DNA of 64,000 bases from Dichetophora obliterata (GCA_963920525.1 OY986437.1:114320715-114384714), one strand, 5' to 3'; positions 1 through 11,962 are shown, counted from the first letter of the stretch. Numbers and translations are program-made. The notes: generated from the letters alone by a model not told the origin.

Positions 1-849
1 TCAATAAACGCCTTCAGAATCGCTTATATTACATAAAGGTACCCTTAATCGCCCTCTCAGTGTGACTTTTTTACCCTACTTACTAAATTCAAGTTTCAAA
101 AATACAGAAGTGGTTTTCAGTGCGAAGTTCAAGCGCAAAATTAAACTTATTTGTTATATTATTAATATTTAAGCCAAAAAAAGTTGTAATTCCTATAACC
201 AACTGCGTATTCAGTTAGTGATAGACTAAAACGAAATCGAGTATAACAAATAAAGTAAGCAAATAAATGCTGAAAACGTACAACGTTTTCTTAATTGAAT
301 TCACAATTTAATTCATGTAAAGCGTTTTCTCCAAATGTGATCTCCAAATAAAGACGATTTTGTCATTCCTGTAACAAGGTTTTTCGAAATTTGATATTCT
401 TCTGATTATAGTTGTGCGTGAGTTCCAAAGAACTAATAAAAACGATGTAGTTGAAAGATCTATGAATTCTACTGAACTTTGATGCCAATGTGGTTACTGC
501 AACAATTCTTTGTTCGTTTTTATTAACGCAGATTATTGTGTTTATATATTGTAAGTTTGCATTAAGTTGCATAACATAATATGCAATTATTTTTATAGCT
601 GGTACTGTATTCACATCAATATCGCTATGCGATATTACCGATACACCGCGATACACCGTTACGTGATTCGTTCTTGATTTGTTACGAGTTTTGTCCGTGG
701 AGATTTTTGCTTAAACTTTGTTTTTTCTGCCCTTTTTATTTCTTTTCTTTAACGACCACAATGTAGTGTGCATATAGAAGTGAGCTATTTGTAAAGTATT
801 TAATTAATTTTTTTTTAATTTTTTCTTTAAACTAGCAAAAAAATTTGTA
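1..849. other. AT-rich DNA, no gene recognised
   Basis: No convincing coding region, RNA gene or repeat was recognised here. Short open frames exist but show no protein motif. Confidence 0.5.
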
Positions 850-3300
850 ATGGCTCTACATACAAAAAAAAATACAACATATTACCAGCAAAAAAAGTTG
901 GTTGAGTCGAAATCTAATACAGCTAAGCATAAAAAAGAGAAATTAGAAAGCACTAGAGAAAGAGTCAAGAAATGGAGAGAGAAATTAAAAGAAAATCCCG
1001 AAGCTTATCAACTACATCTCAAAGCAGAGCGAGAAAAATATCAAAAACGAAAACAAGAAGAAAAAGTAAAGAGTATTGATCAATTATCAGATCGAGAAAA
1101 ACTTAAGAAACGAAAACAAAATATAAATGCTCAAAGACGTTGTAGATTAAGAAAGAAACTATTGAATGAGCAAAACAAAGATTGTATGGAGACATGTGAA
1201 AACTTAGCTCAAAGTGTGAATCAAAATCTAACTGTTAATGAATAGAAAAAAAAGAAAATAGTTGCAACTTACAAAAATAATCGCGTTTTAAAAAGTCAAA
1301 ATAAAAAATTAAAAAGACAGCTGAAAGCACTTACTAAAATGTTTCAAAGATTTAGAATCAAAACAAAAAATCAACTGAACAAATTATCGTACATCGCCAG
1401 AGGAAATTGTTGATTAATTTTTGGAAGGCAAAAGTTTTCACGAAGAAGTAAGAAAAATCTTGGTAAGTTTTAATTTTTACGCGAAAAAATGAGTTAGATT
1501 CATTTTTATATTTAATTATTTCTATGCTTTCACATTCAATGTAAAGCTGTCGAAAATCAATTAAAGGCCAATTACAACATACTTATTGATATAACGATCT
1601 GTACTACACATAAAAAACTTCTACGACAATCATTACTTGGAAAAAATTAAAAAAATATTGCATGAAAAGTACTATTCATGGAATAATACTACCGAGGCAG
1701 TAAAATTTAAAGCATAAGAAGAAAAATTTTCAAACACTATACCCGAGAAATAATTTGTGTCCGTACCAGTTTACTCAGGCACAAAAGTCCAGAGTATCGG
1801 ACACAATATTATTTTTAAAAGCTACGAGAAGTAACGAAAAACTGCGAAGTTTATGAAAAAAATGAAACGCTCATCGATATTAAACCGAATGCAAACGAGC
1901 TTCAGCGAACAGGACCCGAGAAAAAATGTATATATTGTGTCAATAAAGTAGCTGATATGTATCGAAACTAGCCTGAGTCTTAACTATAATGTACCCGAAA
2001 CATACCCAACAAGTACCTTGAAAGGTACCTGAAATAGTACCGTAGTAATTCTGTATTTCTGTATATCTGTATTCTGTCAATAAAGTGTTCAAAATCGAGC
2101 GACTATGCTCGGACACAAAAAACTGACGAGTGCCCGAATCGGTCATCGTTCGTACATTGTGCCTGCCCCAGAAATATCACTTCTTTCGGTGCAGAGGTCG
2201 GACATTTACCGACACGGGCACCGGACATATATCAGATGCTTTATTGACACAAAATATGAAATTGTTTCTCGGGATAGGAATTAAATTTCGAAAATTTTAC
2301 ATTGAGAACAGTAAAATAGATTAAGGTAAAAAGGTTGCAGGATGTTTGGGAAAAAAAACTACAACTTTACTACATGAACTCAACAGTTGTTGATATTCAT
2401 TACAAATTTTGTTCAAAAGAAAGTAAAGTAGGCTTAAAGTGTCTGAAAGAAATACTTGTGTTTGTTTCAAACACGAGAACTTTTCTTTGTTAGTTTCTGC
2501 ACTAAACAAATACATATAAAATAATCATAGAGAACACTACAGAAAAAGTAATTCAAAGCATGGTGTTGTGTGGATATCAAAATGAAAAATGTTTTCCATG
2601 ATATTGTGAAAATGGCCAAGAAAATAGTATTTATGAAATTTAACTAATTTGAACATAGAAGAAATAAATTATGAACAGTGGACTTTCATCAAAGAAAACG
2701 GAACTAGCGGGAAAACTGACAAATAATCGTAGTATCAGTTACAAAAAAAAAATAAGTTTTGTCTAAAAATGTGCGAAATTTAGAATCGGGTTTTAAAGAA
2801 AAAGTAAATGCGTTACCAAAACATGAATATGTACCTAATCATGCATCAACATTAATCGACAATAAAATAAGAGGTAACTTAAAAATTGATGAATGCTTAA
2901 TTTTGATTGCTTTTAGCGAAAACTACATTTGAAAATATTGCACAGAAGTGCAAGCTGTTCACTATGGAGCCAGCAAAACTCAATTAACACTCTACAAAGA
3001 TATGATTTATTCATTGAACTTCAAACAAGGATTTGGAACATTATCAAACTCATTACGACACGAAGCTTGTGCAGCATTTGCTCATTTAAAAAAGATTTTG
3101 CAATTTCATTTGGAAAAATATCCAGGAGTAGAAGTTTTACATGTAATAAGTAACGACCCAGTACCGAAAGAAGACTGATTGATTGGTTACTCAGTATTTA
3201 TGTAAAGTCTTTACCCAAATAAAAAAAATTCTCCTACAATTTCTCTGAAAGTGGACACGGAAAAGGGCCAGCAGATGGTATTGGAGCTAGTGTTAGATAA
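850..3300 (+). pseudogene. decayed copy of an unnamed repetitive (probably DDE transposase-like) protein family
   Basis: The first 131 codons are open and encode a Lys/Arg/Glu-rich, coiled-coil-prone N-terminus (repeated REK, KKR and EKY steps). After the stop at about 1243 the same protein can be followed in broken frames: SPEEIVD..FLEGKSFHEE near 1390; DTCVCFKHENF near 2460; INYEQWTFIKENGTSGKTDK at 2659-2720; FSENY near 2923; QAVHYGASK near 2950; HVISND near 3140; and SESGHGKGPADGIG at 3244-3285. The order fits a widespread uncharacterised animal family that I know from repeat-rich genomes, in which the FSENY Asp and an SDG Asp could belong to a DDE triad (inference). Several stops and frameshifts and a MITE at 1742-2273 show it is dead. 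The RTE element begins right after it. Confidence 0.65.
1742..2273. mobile_element. 532-bp MITE-like TIR element
   Basis: The ends are inverted: the left starts CCCGAGAAATAATTTGTGTC and the right, reverse-complemented, starts CCCGAGAAACAATTTCAT, reaching TTTTGTGTC a few bases later. Both sides are flanked by ATA, a possible 3-bp target duplication. It interrupts the pseudogene at 850-3300. There is no coding sequence inside, so it is non-autonomous. A 3-bp duplication would suit PIF/Harbinger, but the family is not certain. Confidence 0.55.
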
Positions 3301-3324
3301 AACGCGTACTAGATAATGCTGTGT

Positions 3325-5073
3325 AACAGATGTCCAGAGTACACTGACGTTATGGAGGGAACACTTCTCTAAGCTTCTAAATGGCGACGCTGACAACAAT
3401 CCCGCCATTAGAGATGATATTCCGGAAACCCCAATTTAGGATGACAGCGTCGAGGTTCCGCTGACCGACTATAATGAAGTTCTGACAGCTATAGCTCGGC
3501 TTAAAAATAACAAAGCCTCGGGGGCTGATGGCTTACCTGATGAGCTGTTTAAGAACGGGGGCGAAGTTCTGTTTAAATGCATTCATGAGCTTCTATGCAG
3601 AATATGGTCGGAAGATGGCATTCCGAACGATTGGAATCTTAGTGTGCTCTGCCCAATTCACAAGAAAGGCGATTCCACTATCTGTGCCAATTACCGTGGG
3701 ATAAGCCTTCTTAATATCGCATATAAGGTCCTGTCGAGCGTTTTATGCGAAAGATTGAAGCCCATTGTAAACGAACTGATCGGACCTTATCAGTGTGGCT
3801 TCAGACCTGGAAAGTCCACTATCGACCAGATTTTCACGCTACGGCAAATCTTGGAGAAGACTCAAGCAACACAAGTCGACATCCATCATCTTTTTGTCGA
3901 CTACAAAGCCGCCTTTGACAGCCCAATAAGGAAGCACCTGTACTCCACCATGTCTGAATTTGGTATTCCTGCAAAACTAATACGACTTTGCAGGATGACA
4001 CTGAGCAACACCAGCAGCGCAGTTAAAATCGGGAAGGACCTCTCCTCACTATTTATTACCAAACGAGGTTTCAGACAAGGTGATTCCTTATCGTGCGACT
4101 TTTTCAACCTAATGTTGGAAAAGATCATCCAAACTGCTGATCTGAGACGTAGTGGCACAATATTCTACAAGAGTGTTATGCTGCTTGCGTATGCTGATGA
4201 CATCGATATCATTAGCCATAATACGCGCGAAGTAAGTGCAGCATTTTCCAGATTAGAAAAAGAGTCAAGTCGAATGGGTCTGGCAGTGAATGCAGATAAG
4301 ACGAAATACTTGGTGTCAACAAACAATCAGTCCCAGCGTCTTGGAACCCACGTTACAGTTGACAATACCTCCTTCGAGGTTGTGAAGGACTTCGTTTATC
4401 TGGCATCCAGCATAAACTCAACCAACGAGATCAGCATTGAGATCAAACGAAGAATAACTCTTGCCAACAGGTCTTCTTTGGGCTCAGTAGGCAATTGAGA
4501 AGCAGCGCCCTCTCTCGACGAACGAAAATCACGCTCTATAAATCGCTCATCATGCCCGTCCTACTTTACGCATCACAAACCTGGACGCGGAGCAGTTTAG
4601 ATGAAGAGACTTTAGGAGCATTCGAGAGAAAGATTCTTCGTAAGATCTACGGACCAATCTGCGTCAATGGCGAGTACCGAATACGGTGGAATGATGAACT
4701 GTATGAGCTGTACGCTAACATAGACATAGTCAAGCGCATTAAAATCGAGCGGCTTCGCTGGCTTGGTCATGTTCAGCGCATGAAAGACGATGCTCCAGTG
4801 AAGAAAACATTCGATTCGGTACCCAGCGGCGGTCAACGCAGAAGAGGACGACCGCATCTTCGTTGGAAAGACCAAGTAGAGGACAACCTGACGAAGCTTG
4901 AAATTTCCAACTGGAGCCAGCAAGCGAAAGACAGAAATGGCTGGCGCAAATTCTTAGACGAGGCATGTAAACATATTGAATATTTTGGCCGCGATTTGTT
5001 TTTCCGTGAACGCAAAAAATACTCTTGGAATGTAAGTAATGACATAATGACAAGATCTGCTTTAATTCATTAA
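3325..5073 (+). mobile_element. RTE-like non-LTR retrotransposon, copy 1 (reverse transcriptase region, broken)
   Basis: Reads as the C-terminal part of an endonuclease/reverse transcriptase polyprotein. The linker before the RT (LWREHFSKLLNGD) starts at about 3350. The RT blocks follow: NYRGISLLN, QCGFRPGKSTIDQ, VDYKAAFDS, GFRQGDSLSCDFFNL and the catalytic YADDIDII. The C-terminal region holds ERLRWLGHVQRM and GQRRRGRP. This set fits the RTE clade, whose insect copies are often labelled craniofacial development protein 2-like. Lesions: an in-frame TAG at 3437-3439, and a frameshift near 4472 that moves the C-terminal part (4495-5073) into another frame. The endonuclease is missing, so the copy is 5'-truncated, as usual for LINEs. 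A second copy lies at 26595-28040. Confidence 0.85.
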
Positions 5074-5225
5074 GTTGTTCTGATTGTTCTCTAGGAACAT
5101 AACCCTGGATAACCAATGTTAGTCGTTTCGACTAACACTGCTCACTTTTTTGCTTACAACTTTTTTCTCTCATTTGATCATGTTCTCTATCCATATTGCA
5201 GTAACCACAATAGTGGTTAAGCTGA

Positions 5226-6605
5226 TAGGGCTGCCAGGTTTTTTTTTTAAAAAATCGGGATTTTACAAAAAATAAATCGGGACATAAGAAAAGAAATCGG
5301 GAAAAAGATGTATGCATGTCGCTCGTTTTTGTCAATAACGTCACAACTCAAAAAATGCAATATCTTAGTCAAGTTCATAGAAATACTTGTCATAGATCAA
5401 TTTTAATTGTGTGAATGATAACGATATCTTATTTACTTTTCGCGATTGAGGAAATTGTGTCGCTCAATAGTTCAGTACCACAGCAAAATTTTTGATGCAA
5501 ATGTGTCATGCATTCTTACGTACACTGCTTCCAGAAGACATTCTAGATATCAAACGGTGCTTCTTTTTAGCCTTATAAAGAAGTTCTTTCAAGTGGCATT
5601 TTTATAAAATCCTTCTGGAAGACATTCAAATGTTTCAATTCAATTAAAGTACAAAAATTATATATAATTATAAGATATGTTGTAGATATTTTCCGTGGGA
5701 TTTTTAAACCCCCAATGAAACCCAACAACTTACTACTGACAACACCAAAATGCTTTGAAAATCGGGAGAAAGGATATTTTACGTGTAATTTTTTTAAACC
5801 CCCACAAAACCCAAACACTTTTCATTTCCAACACCAAAATCACTAGTCTAGAATGTCGAGGAAAGGGATATTTTCCCAGGGATTTTTTAACCCCCAAACT
5901 ACAAAAACCATTCCAGTCCATTAAATGCCTTCTCAAAGTTCTCGTGAAAAACACCTACTAGAATCCTTTGATTGAAGGGCTGAAAGAAATCTTCTATTAA
6001 AAAAGTCCTAGAAGCTCTTCTAGAGAAGACTAAGTAAAGCATTCCTTCCAATGACATACATATGTTAAAAGAATGCCTTCTGGGTATGAAAGTGGAAGGG
6101 ATGGAATTCAAGGATGGACTTTCCCTTCCTCTTTAGCTTCTTTTGGAAGCACTTTTTTGCGGGGACGCTGAGAATAAAAAAAAAACTTAAAATACGTTTA
6201 CTGAAAATCGATTCTCTGAGTAAACTTCTTTGAACAAAAAGATCGATATGTAGCTTTCAAAAATATATTTTACCACCCAAGGAAATAAAACCACACCACA
6301 GTGCGTTTTTCAAATTTTGTTGGCAGCACTTGAACTGCCTCTGGCTGCTCTTCAAACTAAGTTCAGCAATTTTTTAGTCAAATGGACACGAACAAACTAA
6401 GTGAAGAAGAATATTTCTACAAATTTTGTGATGTAGAAATAAAAACATAGAAAATATTTTTAAAAAGTAATAAAAATAATAAAAAATTAAATTGTATTTC
6501 GGAAAATCGGGACATTTGGCGTCCCGCTTAAGGTCTTCGCGAGACGCACATTTTTAGGCTGAAAATCGGGACAACCCGAGTGGAAATCGTGACCTGTCAA
6601 CCCTA
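5226..6605. mobile_element. hAT-like non-autonomous element, 1380 bp
   Basis: Terminal inverted repeats TAGGGCTGCCAGG (left) and TAGGGTTGACAGG (right, reverse-complemented). The flanks are TAAGCTGA (5218-5225) and TAAGCTGC (6606-6613), an 8-bp target duplication with one mismatch, which fits hAT. No transposase was found. Inside, at about 5686-5890, lies a roughly 90-bp unit (GATATTTT...AACCCCC...CAACACCAAAAT) in two full and one partial copy. Several ATCGGG motifs sit near both ends. Confidence 0.7.
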
Positions 6606-6714
6606 TAAGCTGCCCTCATTGTGTTCGGATGTGTTTGGCTTTTTAATTGGATGGTGTGAATCTTTTTATAAATGCAGTGTACGTCGAAGCGACTAACATT
6701 GGCCTTAACGTAAC

Positions 6715-7380
6715 TTTTTATACCTCCATGCGTACTGCTAAGGGGTATATTAACTTTGTCACTCCATTCGTAACGCTAATAAGGAGACGTGGTAGGTATA
6801 GAAAAGTATATATATTTTTGATCAGCATTACCTCCTGAGTCGATTTAGCTATGTCCGTATGTCGGTCTGCCGACACCATTAGAGCCACAATTTGTAAGCT
6901 ATCGTAATGAAATCAAAATATATGCTTATTCAAGAAAACGAAGATAAAATTCGGTAATGAGCAAAATCGGATGAAAACCACGCCTACCTCTCATACGAAG
7001 TGACTTTATCAAAAAGCTTTCTCTTAAAATGCCACAAAAATTAATATATGAACTTGGAATTTTGCACATTAGCTTTGGAGTAAAATATTCACCACATATT
7101 TGAAATTTGTCAAAATTGGGTGAAAACCACGCCCACCACGCCACACAAAGTGGCGTCATTATAATACAAAACCTTCATAAATTCAACAAAATGATAGTTT
7201 TAACTTGATATTTTACACATAAGCTTTGATAATTAGGATGAGTTTCAAATTTTATATATTTGGATAAAAGCCACGCCCTATAAAAGTGGCGTCAATATTA
7301 TACAACAATTACAAATTCGTATATACTAAAATACGGGTGTGGGGGTATTTTAACTTCGGTACAGTCGAAGTTAATTGCTT
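6715..7380 (+). mobile_element. DINE-1/INE-1-like (Helentron-type) remnant
   Basis: The string of landmarks GGGTATATT, TTGTCACTCC, TATATATTTTTGATCAGC, GAGTCGATTTAGC, ATGTCCGTATGTCGG, then repeated CCACGCC steps, and an ending near 7360 with a small hairpin (AACTTCGGTACAGTCGAAGTT), is the layout I know from DINE-1/INE-1 elements of flies. No coding capacity was seen. The borders are approximate because the copy is diverged. The assignment rests on remembered consensus features, not on an alignment. Confidence 0.55.
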
Positions 7381-7983
7381 TGTTGTAGGAATATAGTGTT
7401 TTGGTTATAAGTTTGTTATAGTGTTGCAGCGAATTGTGTCTCTTGTGCTAAACAATTGGTTTAACCTTTTTTATTTTAATAATAATAAATAATGCTTTAT
7501 TCGTATAGTGATAGAAGAGCCTTTTAAGTTTTTTATATCTGCTTACTATATTTTTTTTCAATAATATTATCTGATATATCTCAAACTGATGAAATAAGAA
7601 GCTTATGAAAATATTTGAAAAATAAAAAAAAAACACAGACCAATATTAATGTTTTTTGATTTCTGGAAAAATATTTTTTTTTTAAAGATCAAAGAACCAA
7701 GGCATGCGCCTTATACAAACAAGGTTTGGTCTTTGACCTGAAAGGAAAGGGATAGATTATTTAGAGGAATTGATTGAAACCATACGTGAATTATTGATTA
7801 GGCGAAACAACCGTGAAAGACAATTTGAAGTGATTTTAACCAAGGCTAGTGTTATGCCTTAACCTCGGCAAGCTTTTTCAGCCCTTAGTTGTTTCTGTCC
7901 TTTAATTCCACATTTTCCACAATTTAGTTGTGGATTGTTTAGTTTTCCATAATTCTTAAATGTAGAAAAGAGCAAAGAAAGTG

Positions 7984-8069
7984 AAAAGAACCATGCCCGA
8001 ACCCGGATTCGAACCAGGGACCTTTGGGTTGATAGTCTAGCGCACTCTCCACTAGACTACAAAGGCCGA
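7984..8069 (-). other. tRNA-like sequence (tRNA pseudogene or SINE head)
   Basis: Read on the minus strand it has a tRNA-type A box (TAGTCTAGTGG), a B box (GGTTCGAATCC) with a nearly paired T arm, and a TTTT run about 10 bases after the 3' end. The acceptor stem pairs at only about four positions and no good anticodon stem can be drawn, so it is unlikely to be a working tRNA. It is probably a decayed tRNA or the head of a SINE. Confidence 0.5.
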
Positions 8070-8245
8070 CAAATTCACATAGTTTTTCCATTTTCAACAG
8101 CTTTCAATGTATTTTATGTACCAATTATTTTATGTAGCTCCTCTATAACGAGTTTTGGAGCGTGTTAGTTGCATCGACTAACATTGGTTATAACGTTTTA
8201 GAAATATGATTCGTTATTCAGGGTTATGAACATTAGGAACATTAT

Positions 8246-9006
8246 GAACATTTTACTTGGGGAGCTTTAGATATTAAAAATAATGATTCTCTAAAAAGGC
8301 AGAAACAGAAAAAAAAAATAGTTCTGAATACAGAAAGTCTAAAGAGTTTCGAAATCACCAGTAAAATTGTATAATATTTACTTGTTTAAAAAAAATAAAA
8401 ATAATTTAATGTCAAAAGCACGCCTTTACTAGAATATTTTACTAGAACAATAGCGCCAGAGTAACTTTAACTAAACAGAGTAACTTTAAACGCGTTTTTC
8501 TCGAAACATACTTTTTCAAAACGGGCCACACTACTGCAAACAAACTAATCGACCGATTTTATTTATTTTTTTTTTTGTGTATCTGTTTGTTATGTAATTC
8601 TACACATCTTTTTCCAAAATGAGCGTCTTGAAAAATTTGTCTAGTTTTTACACGCAACAATATGGTCAAAAATAACGTACATTTTTCGATTTTTTCCACG
8701 GCTCATAATTTTCTTGATTTTCCATATTTTCATTCCATTTTGGTAAAAGATGTGCACTCAAGAGTCTATTTTCGAAAGCATTTTTGTTTTTTACTTTAAG
8801 ACGTTCTGGAGCCAAGCTTTGTTTTGTCCCGATTTTCACCTTTTTTTAAAGCACACCAACTTCAGCGTTGTCTTTATACATAAAAAATATATGTTAAGAA
8901 GAAAAAACCTTTTTTTAACTTAAACTGATGACGCTAGATTGATATGCTGATGAAATTTTATGCATATATAAAAAAACTTTCTTAGAAAACATCTTCTAAA
9001 ATATGC
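8246..9006. other. no gene; contains a dispersed repeat near 8480-8560
   Basis: No coding region was recognised. The stretch around 8489-8530 (AACGCGTTTTTCTCGAAAC, then CTTTTTCAAAACGGG) resembles the arms of the inverted repeat at 39885-42370, so this is a third member of that dispersed family. Confidence 0.45.
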
Positions 9007-9443
9007 CTTACCTCTATTACGAATTCATACGATAAACGATAAACGCTTGCATTCTGTTATGCGGTGTTACGAACTTACGTTTGCCGTATCTAATCCGACA
9101 GATAGCGTTTATTGGGAAAACATGGTATTACGAAAAGATACGTATCGGATCAGCTGTTCAATTTCATACTTTTGCAAGCGGCTGAATATTCTTGTACGAT
9201 AGTAGAAATTAAATATAAATTTTTAATATTTTTTTTTAAATATGTAAGTACTAAAGTGAAAGAAATAAGGTTTTAAACGGGATTTGAACAAATTCAATTA
9301 AATTTTTTAAGGCTAAGAGTTGTGAGCTCGAAAACTCAGCTGGAGCCACTTTAATGAAAGAAAACACAGATTGGAAGTGCACATTATCTATGCATTTGCA
9401 AGTGTTTATCTTCTATCGTATAAAAACGCATAATAAAGTAGGT
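9007..9443. repeat. MITE-like element with long imperfect TIRs
   Basis: The left end carries TACGATAAACGATAAACG and the reverse complement of the right end TACGATAGAAGATAAACA. The similarity runs out about 20 bases further on both sides (CTCTATTACGAATTC against TTTATTATGCGTTTT). There is no coding sequence. A collapsed copy, with almost all of the interior gone, lies at 35720-35757. The internal part near 9200-9390 is also found at 31800-31990. Confidence 0.5.
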
Positions 9444-10391
9444 AATTTTAAACGATCGCTTTTGCCTAAAACCTCTCTTAAAGACTTTATTGGTGTTGGT
9501 AGAGCTTTTTTTTATTGCTGAAAATTCAAATGGGAATTTTAGTTTTTAAACAGGGGCCAAAAGACCCAAAAAAAGGCTTTCTTCTTATAATCACAAGCCA
9601 ATGATATGAAAAAAATCAGTACCAAATATGAAGTTGATTGATTAAGAAGTAGCATTCAATGGTCCTGTACGTGATTGTAACAAATTCAACTCATTTAAAT
9701 GAAAAATTCTTTATTGGTAAGCAATAACAGCTTAAGTCTGATTTTATAGTTTCGAGAAATTTTTCTTCAAAGTTTTCAATCGTACACACTTATGTACTTA
9801 TACTAGCAAGAAGCGGATAAAGCAATAAAAAAGAACGCAAATACTAATACACTGAATATAAAAAAAAACACCGAATATTTTGCGATAAATTCAGATCAGT
9901 GTAAGCGGGGTGTTGTGAGAGAACAGAGAACGAATAGGCAGTTATTCTCATGTGCAGATTTTCTCTTCACTACACGATCTGTTGTTTACATTTATTCGCT
10001 TGCAGTGTACTCTTACAGCAGTGAAACAGCGAATATATTCATGCAGGCCTCAAGTGCCGACCAGGCGGTCTTATACTAAAATTTAAAAATCAAGTACTTA
10101 GAAATTTTTCCCGGCCATCATCTTTCGAGAAATCATTTTTGAGGTCATAAAGGACCATTAAAAAAATTATTGATCTTTCGAAAGTTCTAGAGTGGCTTAA
10201 AGCCTTAAGTCACTTGAGAGAAAAACTCTTTTTCGCCTTTGTTCGAACTGTCAAAGTAGCTGTTAGCTTAAAATTGTACAGACTCAGATTTTTTTATTCT
10301 CTTTCATCCATTCAGACAGTTCGACCGAGCTTCTCTTAAGTGACTTAACCTATATTAATCAACCTTCGTCAGTTCCATTTTCATATGAAGA

Positions 10392-10396
<5 letters not shown>
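9444..10396. other. no gene; short inverted repeat at 10195-10350
   Basis: No coding region was recognised. At 10195-10350 the ends TAAGTCACTTGAGAG and CTCTTAAGTGACTTA are inverted and enclose GAACTGTC and GACAGTTCGACC. The same words recur in the MITE at 58753-59083, so this may be a diverged relative. Confidence 0.4.

Positions 10397-10435
<39 letters not shown>
10397..10435. repeat. (CT)n microsatellite
   Basis: An uninterrupted run of about 19 CT dinucleotides. Confidence 0.95.
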
Positions 10436-10438
<3 letters not shown>

Positions 10439-10716
10439 CTGCAATTTTCCTTTAAAATTTATTGCTAGACGAAAAAATCGAACGCAAGTGACTGCGTTCG
10501 TTTTACAAAATAAGGCCATACGTTTTTTTTCGACATAAAATGTTATAAGGAAACCATTTTTCACAATTATCATAATCTAGCTCTTAAATAGTTTGTTCTT
10601 GTGGTGCAAAATCTTATAATCCATAAAAATTTTCAGTGCAAAAAACAATATCCTCTTTCAAATGTATACAATTGTTATCGTATATAAAACTGCATTTAAA
10701 TTATTGAACTGTGTTA

Positions 10717-11171
10717 TAGGGATGTGCAAGTCGAAGTCGAAAATCGACTTTTGCGTGATCATTTTTGACTTTTGGCGGTCGACTTTCTAATATTGATAGA
10801 AGTCGATAGTCGGCTTTTACTTTCGACTTTTTCATTTTATGCGAAACAAAAACTTGGCTGCTTTGAGAACTGCTCTTCTCGAAACTAATAAACGAAATCG
10901 CTGTTTAAAAACGAATAAAGCTGCGTTGGAAACCTTGATTCGATAAATGTAAAACTTCAAATTATACATTATTGCGCGCGTTCTTAGAAATCGGAATTAA
11001 TTTGCAAAACATATATTTTTTGGCCACCAGCGTTGTTTGGCAATTTTTTAACAAAGCTACTTCTTAACTGCCCAACAAAAGCGGTACAAAAGTAATTAAA
11101 AAAAGTCGAAGTTACATTTTCAACGGTTGAAAAAGTCAAAGTCGACTTGCGCTGGCAGTTGCACATTCCTA
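10717..11171. mobile_element. hAT MITE, 455 bp, with perfect 8-bp target duplication
   Basis: The ends are TAGGGATGTGCAA (left) and TAGGAATGTGCAA (right, reverse-complemented), a typical hAT-type terminus. Both flanks are CTGTGTTA (10709-10716 and 11172-11179), a perfect 8-bp duplication. Many copies of GTCGA/GTCGACTT lie near both ends. There is no transposase, so it is non-autonomous. Confidence 0.85.
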
Positions 11172-11240
11172 CTGTGTTACTAATTAAATATGACGGATTA
11201 CTTTTAGTGTTTGTTAGTTTGTTTTAGCTGAATCTATATA

Positions 11241-11784
11241 CAGTGGGTGATCATATTATTAGAGCCATTTAAATTTTTTCACAAAGAGACAAAAATTCTA
11301 CCCAAGCTCGGGAATAGTTTCCAAACAACAAATTTATATTAAAGTTTGATTTTGCCCCTTGTCGTAAAGCTACGAGAGTCACAAACTGACCCGGAAATTC
11401 GCCGTGTCTCAACCCTGTAGATAACCTTTGGAAAACGTGAAATTTCCAAGGAATTCGTGACAAACAAACGCCAATTAATAGAGCATTTGATTGAAGTGTG
11501 GCACCGAAATTAATTCATAATATTCAACTGCACCAAATGCATAGAATCTATACCTAAACGAGTAGCTGCAGTTATTGCAGAAAAAGGTGGATGGAAGTAC
11601 GAAATATTGGCAATATTATTTTTTGAATATATTTTTCTTCAGTTATAAAAGCATAATATTTATGTGAATTTGATTAATAAAATAGTTGTGATGCAAAAAC
11701 ATAGACTTAATGCTTTTATTTCACCCGAAACTAAGAAAATAAATTGTTGTTTTAAGGTGGCTGTTACAATATGATCACTAACTG
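11241..11784 (+). mobile_element. Tc1-like deletion derivative, 544 bp
   Basis: Terminal repeats CAGTGGGTGATCATATTA (left) and CAGTTAGTGATCATATTG (right, reverse-complemented), each flanked by TA. Between them are broken pieces of a Tc1 transposase: APCRKATRVTN, SPCLNPVDNLW (compare SPDLNPIENLW of Tc1), LIEVWHR and IPKRVAAVIAEKGG near the end. Most of the gene is deleted and the rest frameshifted. A single right end of the same family seems to lie near 58275-58300. Confidence 0.75.
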
Positions 11785-11962
11785 TATATTACTTTTAAAA
11801 TTAAAAAGGCAATAACTGTTAATGATAATACTGGCCATAGAATGAGCTCAAACGGTATGCATGTGATATGTAATAATTTTTTGTTTTTTATAGTTATACA
11901 TATGTACATAAACGTATATATATTTAAATATAACCATTTCATTCTTTTTCAGTAATAAAATA

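Larger units (their letters stand above)
5092..8245. mobile_element. block bounded by inverted repeats with hairpin ends
   Basis: The left end (5092-5150) and the reverse complement of the right end (about 8160-8245) share AGGAACATAACCCTG-like, ATAACCAATGTTAGTCG and ACTAACAC steps in the same order. The right end carries about 30 extra bases. Each end also contains a short hairpin (TGTTAGTCG..CGACTAACA). A third copy of the CGACTAACATTGG piece lies at 6681. The block holds the hAT-like element at 5226, DINE-1-like DNA and a tRNA-like sequence. It may be an old transposon body; the class is unknown. Confidence 0.4.

Noticed and set aside
4612..5116. Minus-strand open frames opposite the RTE C-terminal region
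   Set aside because: They overlap a clearly coding plus-strand RT region and have no motif of their own; shadows.
7984..8069. Functional tRNA gene
   Set aside because: A and B boxes are good, but acceptor and anticodon stems do not pair and no sensible anticodon is presented.
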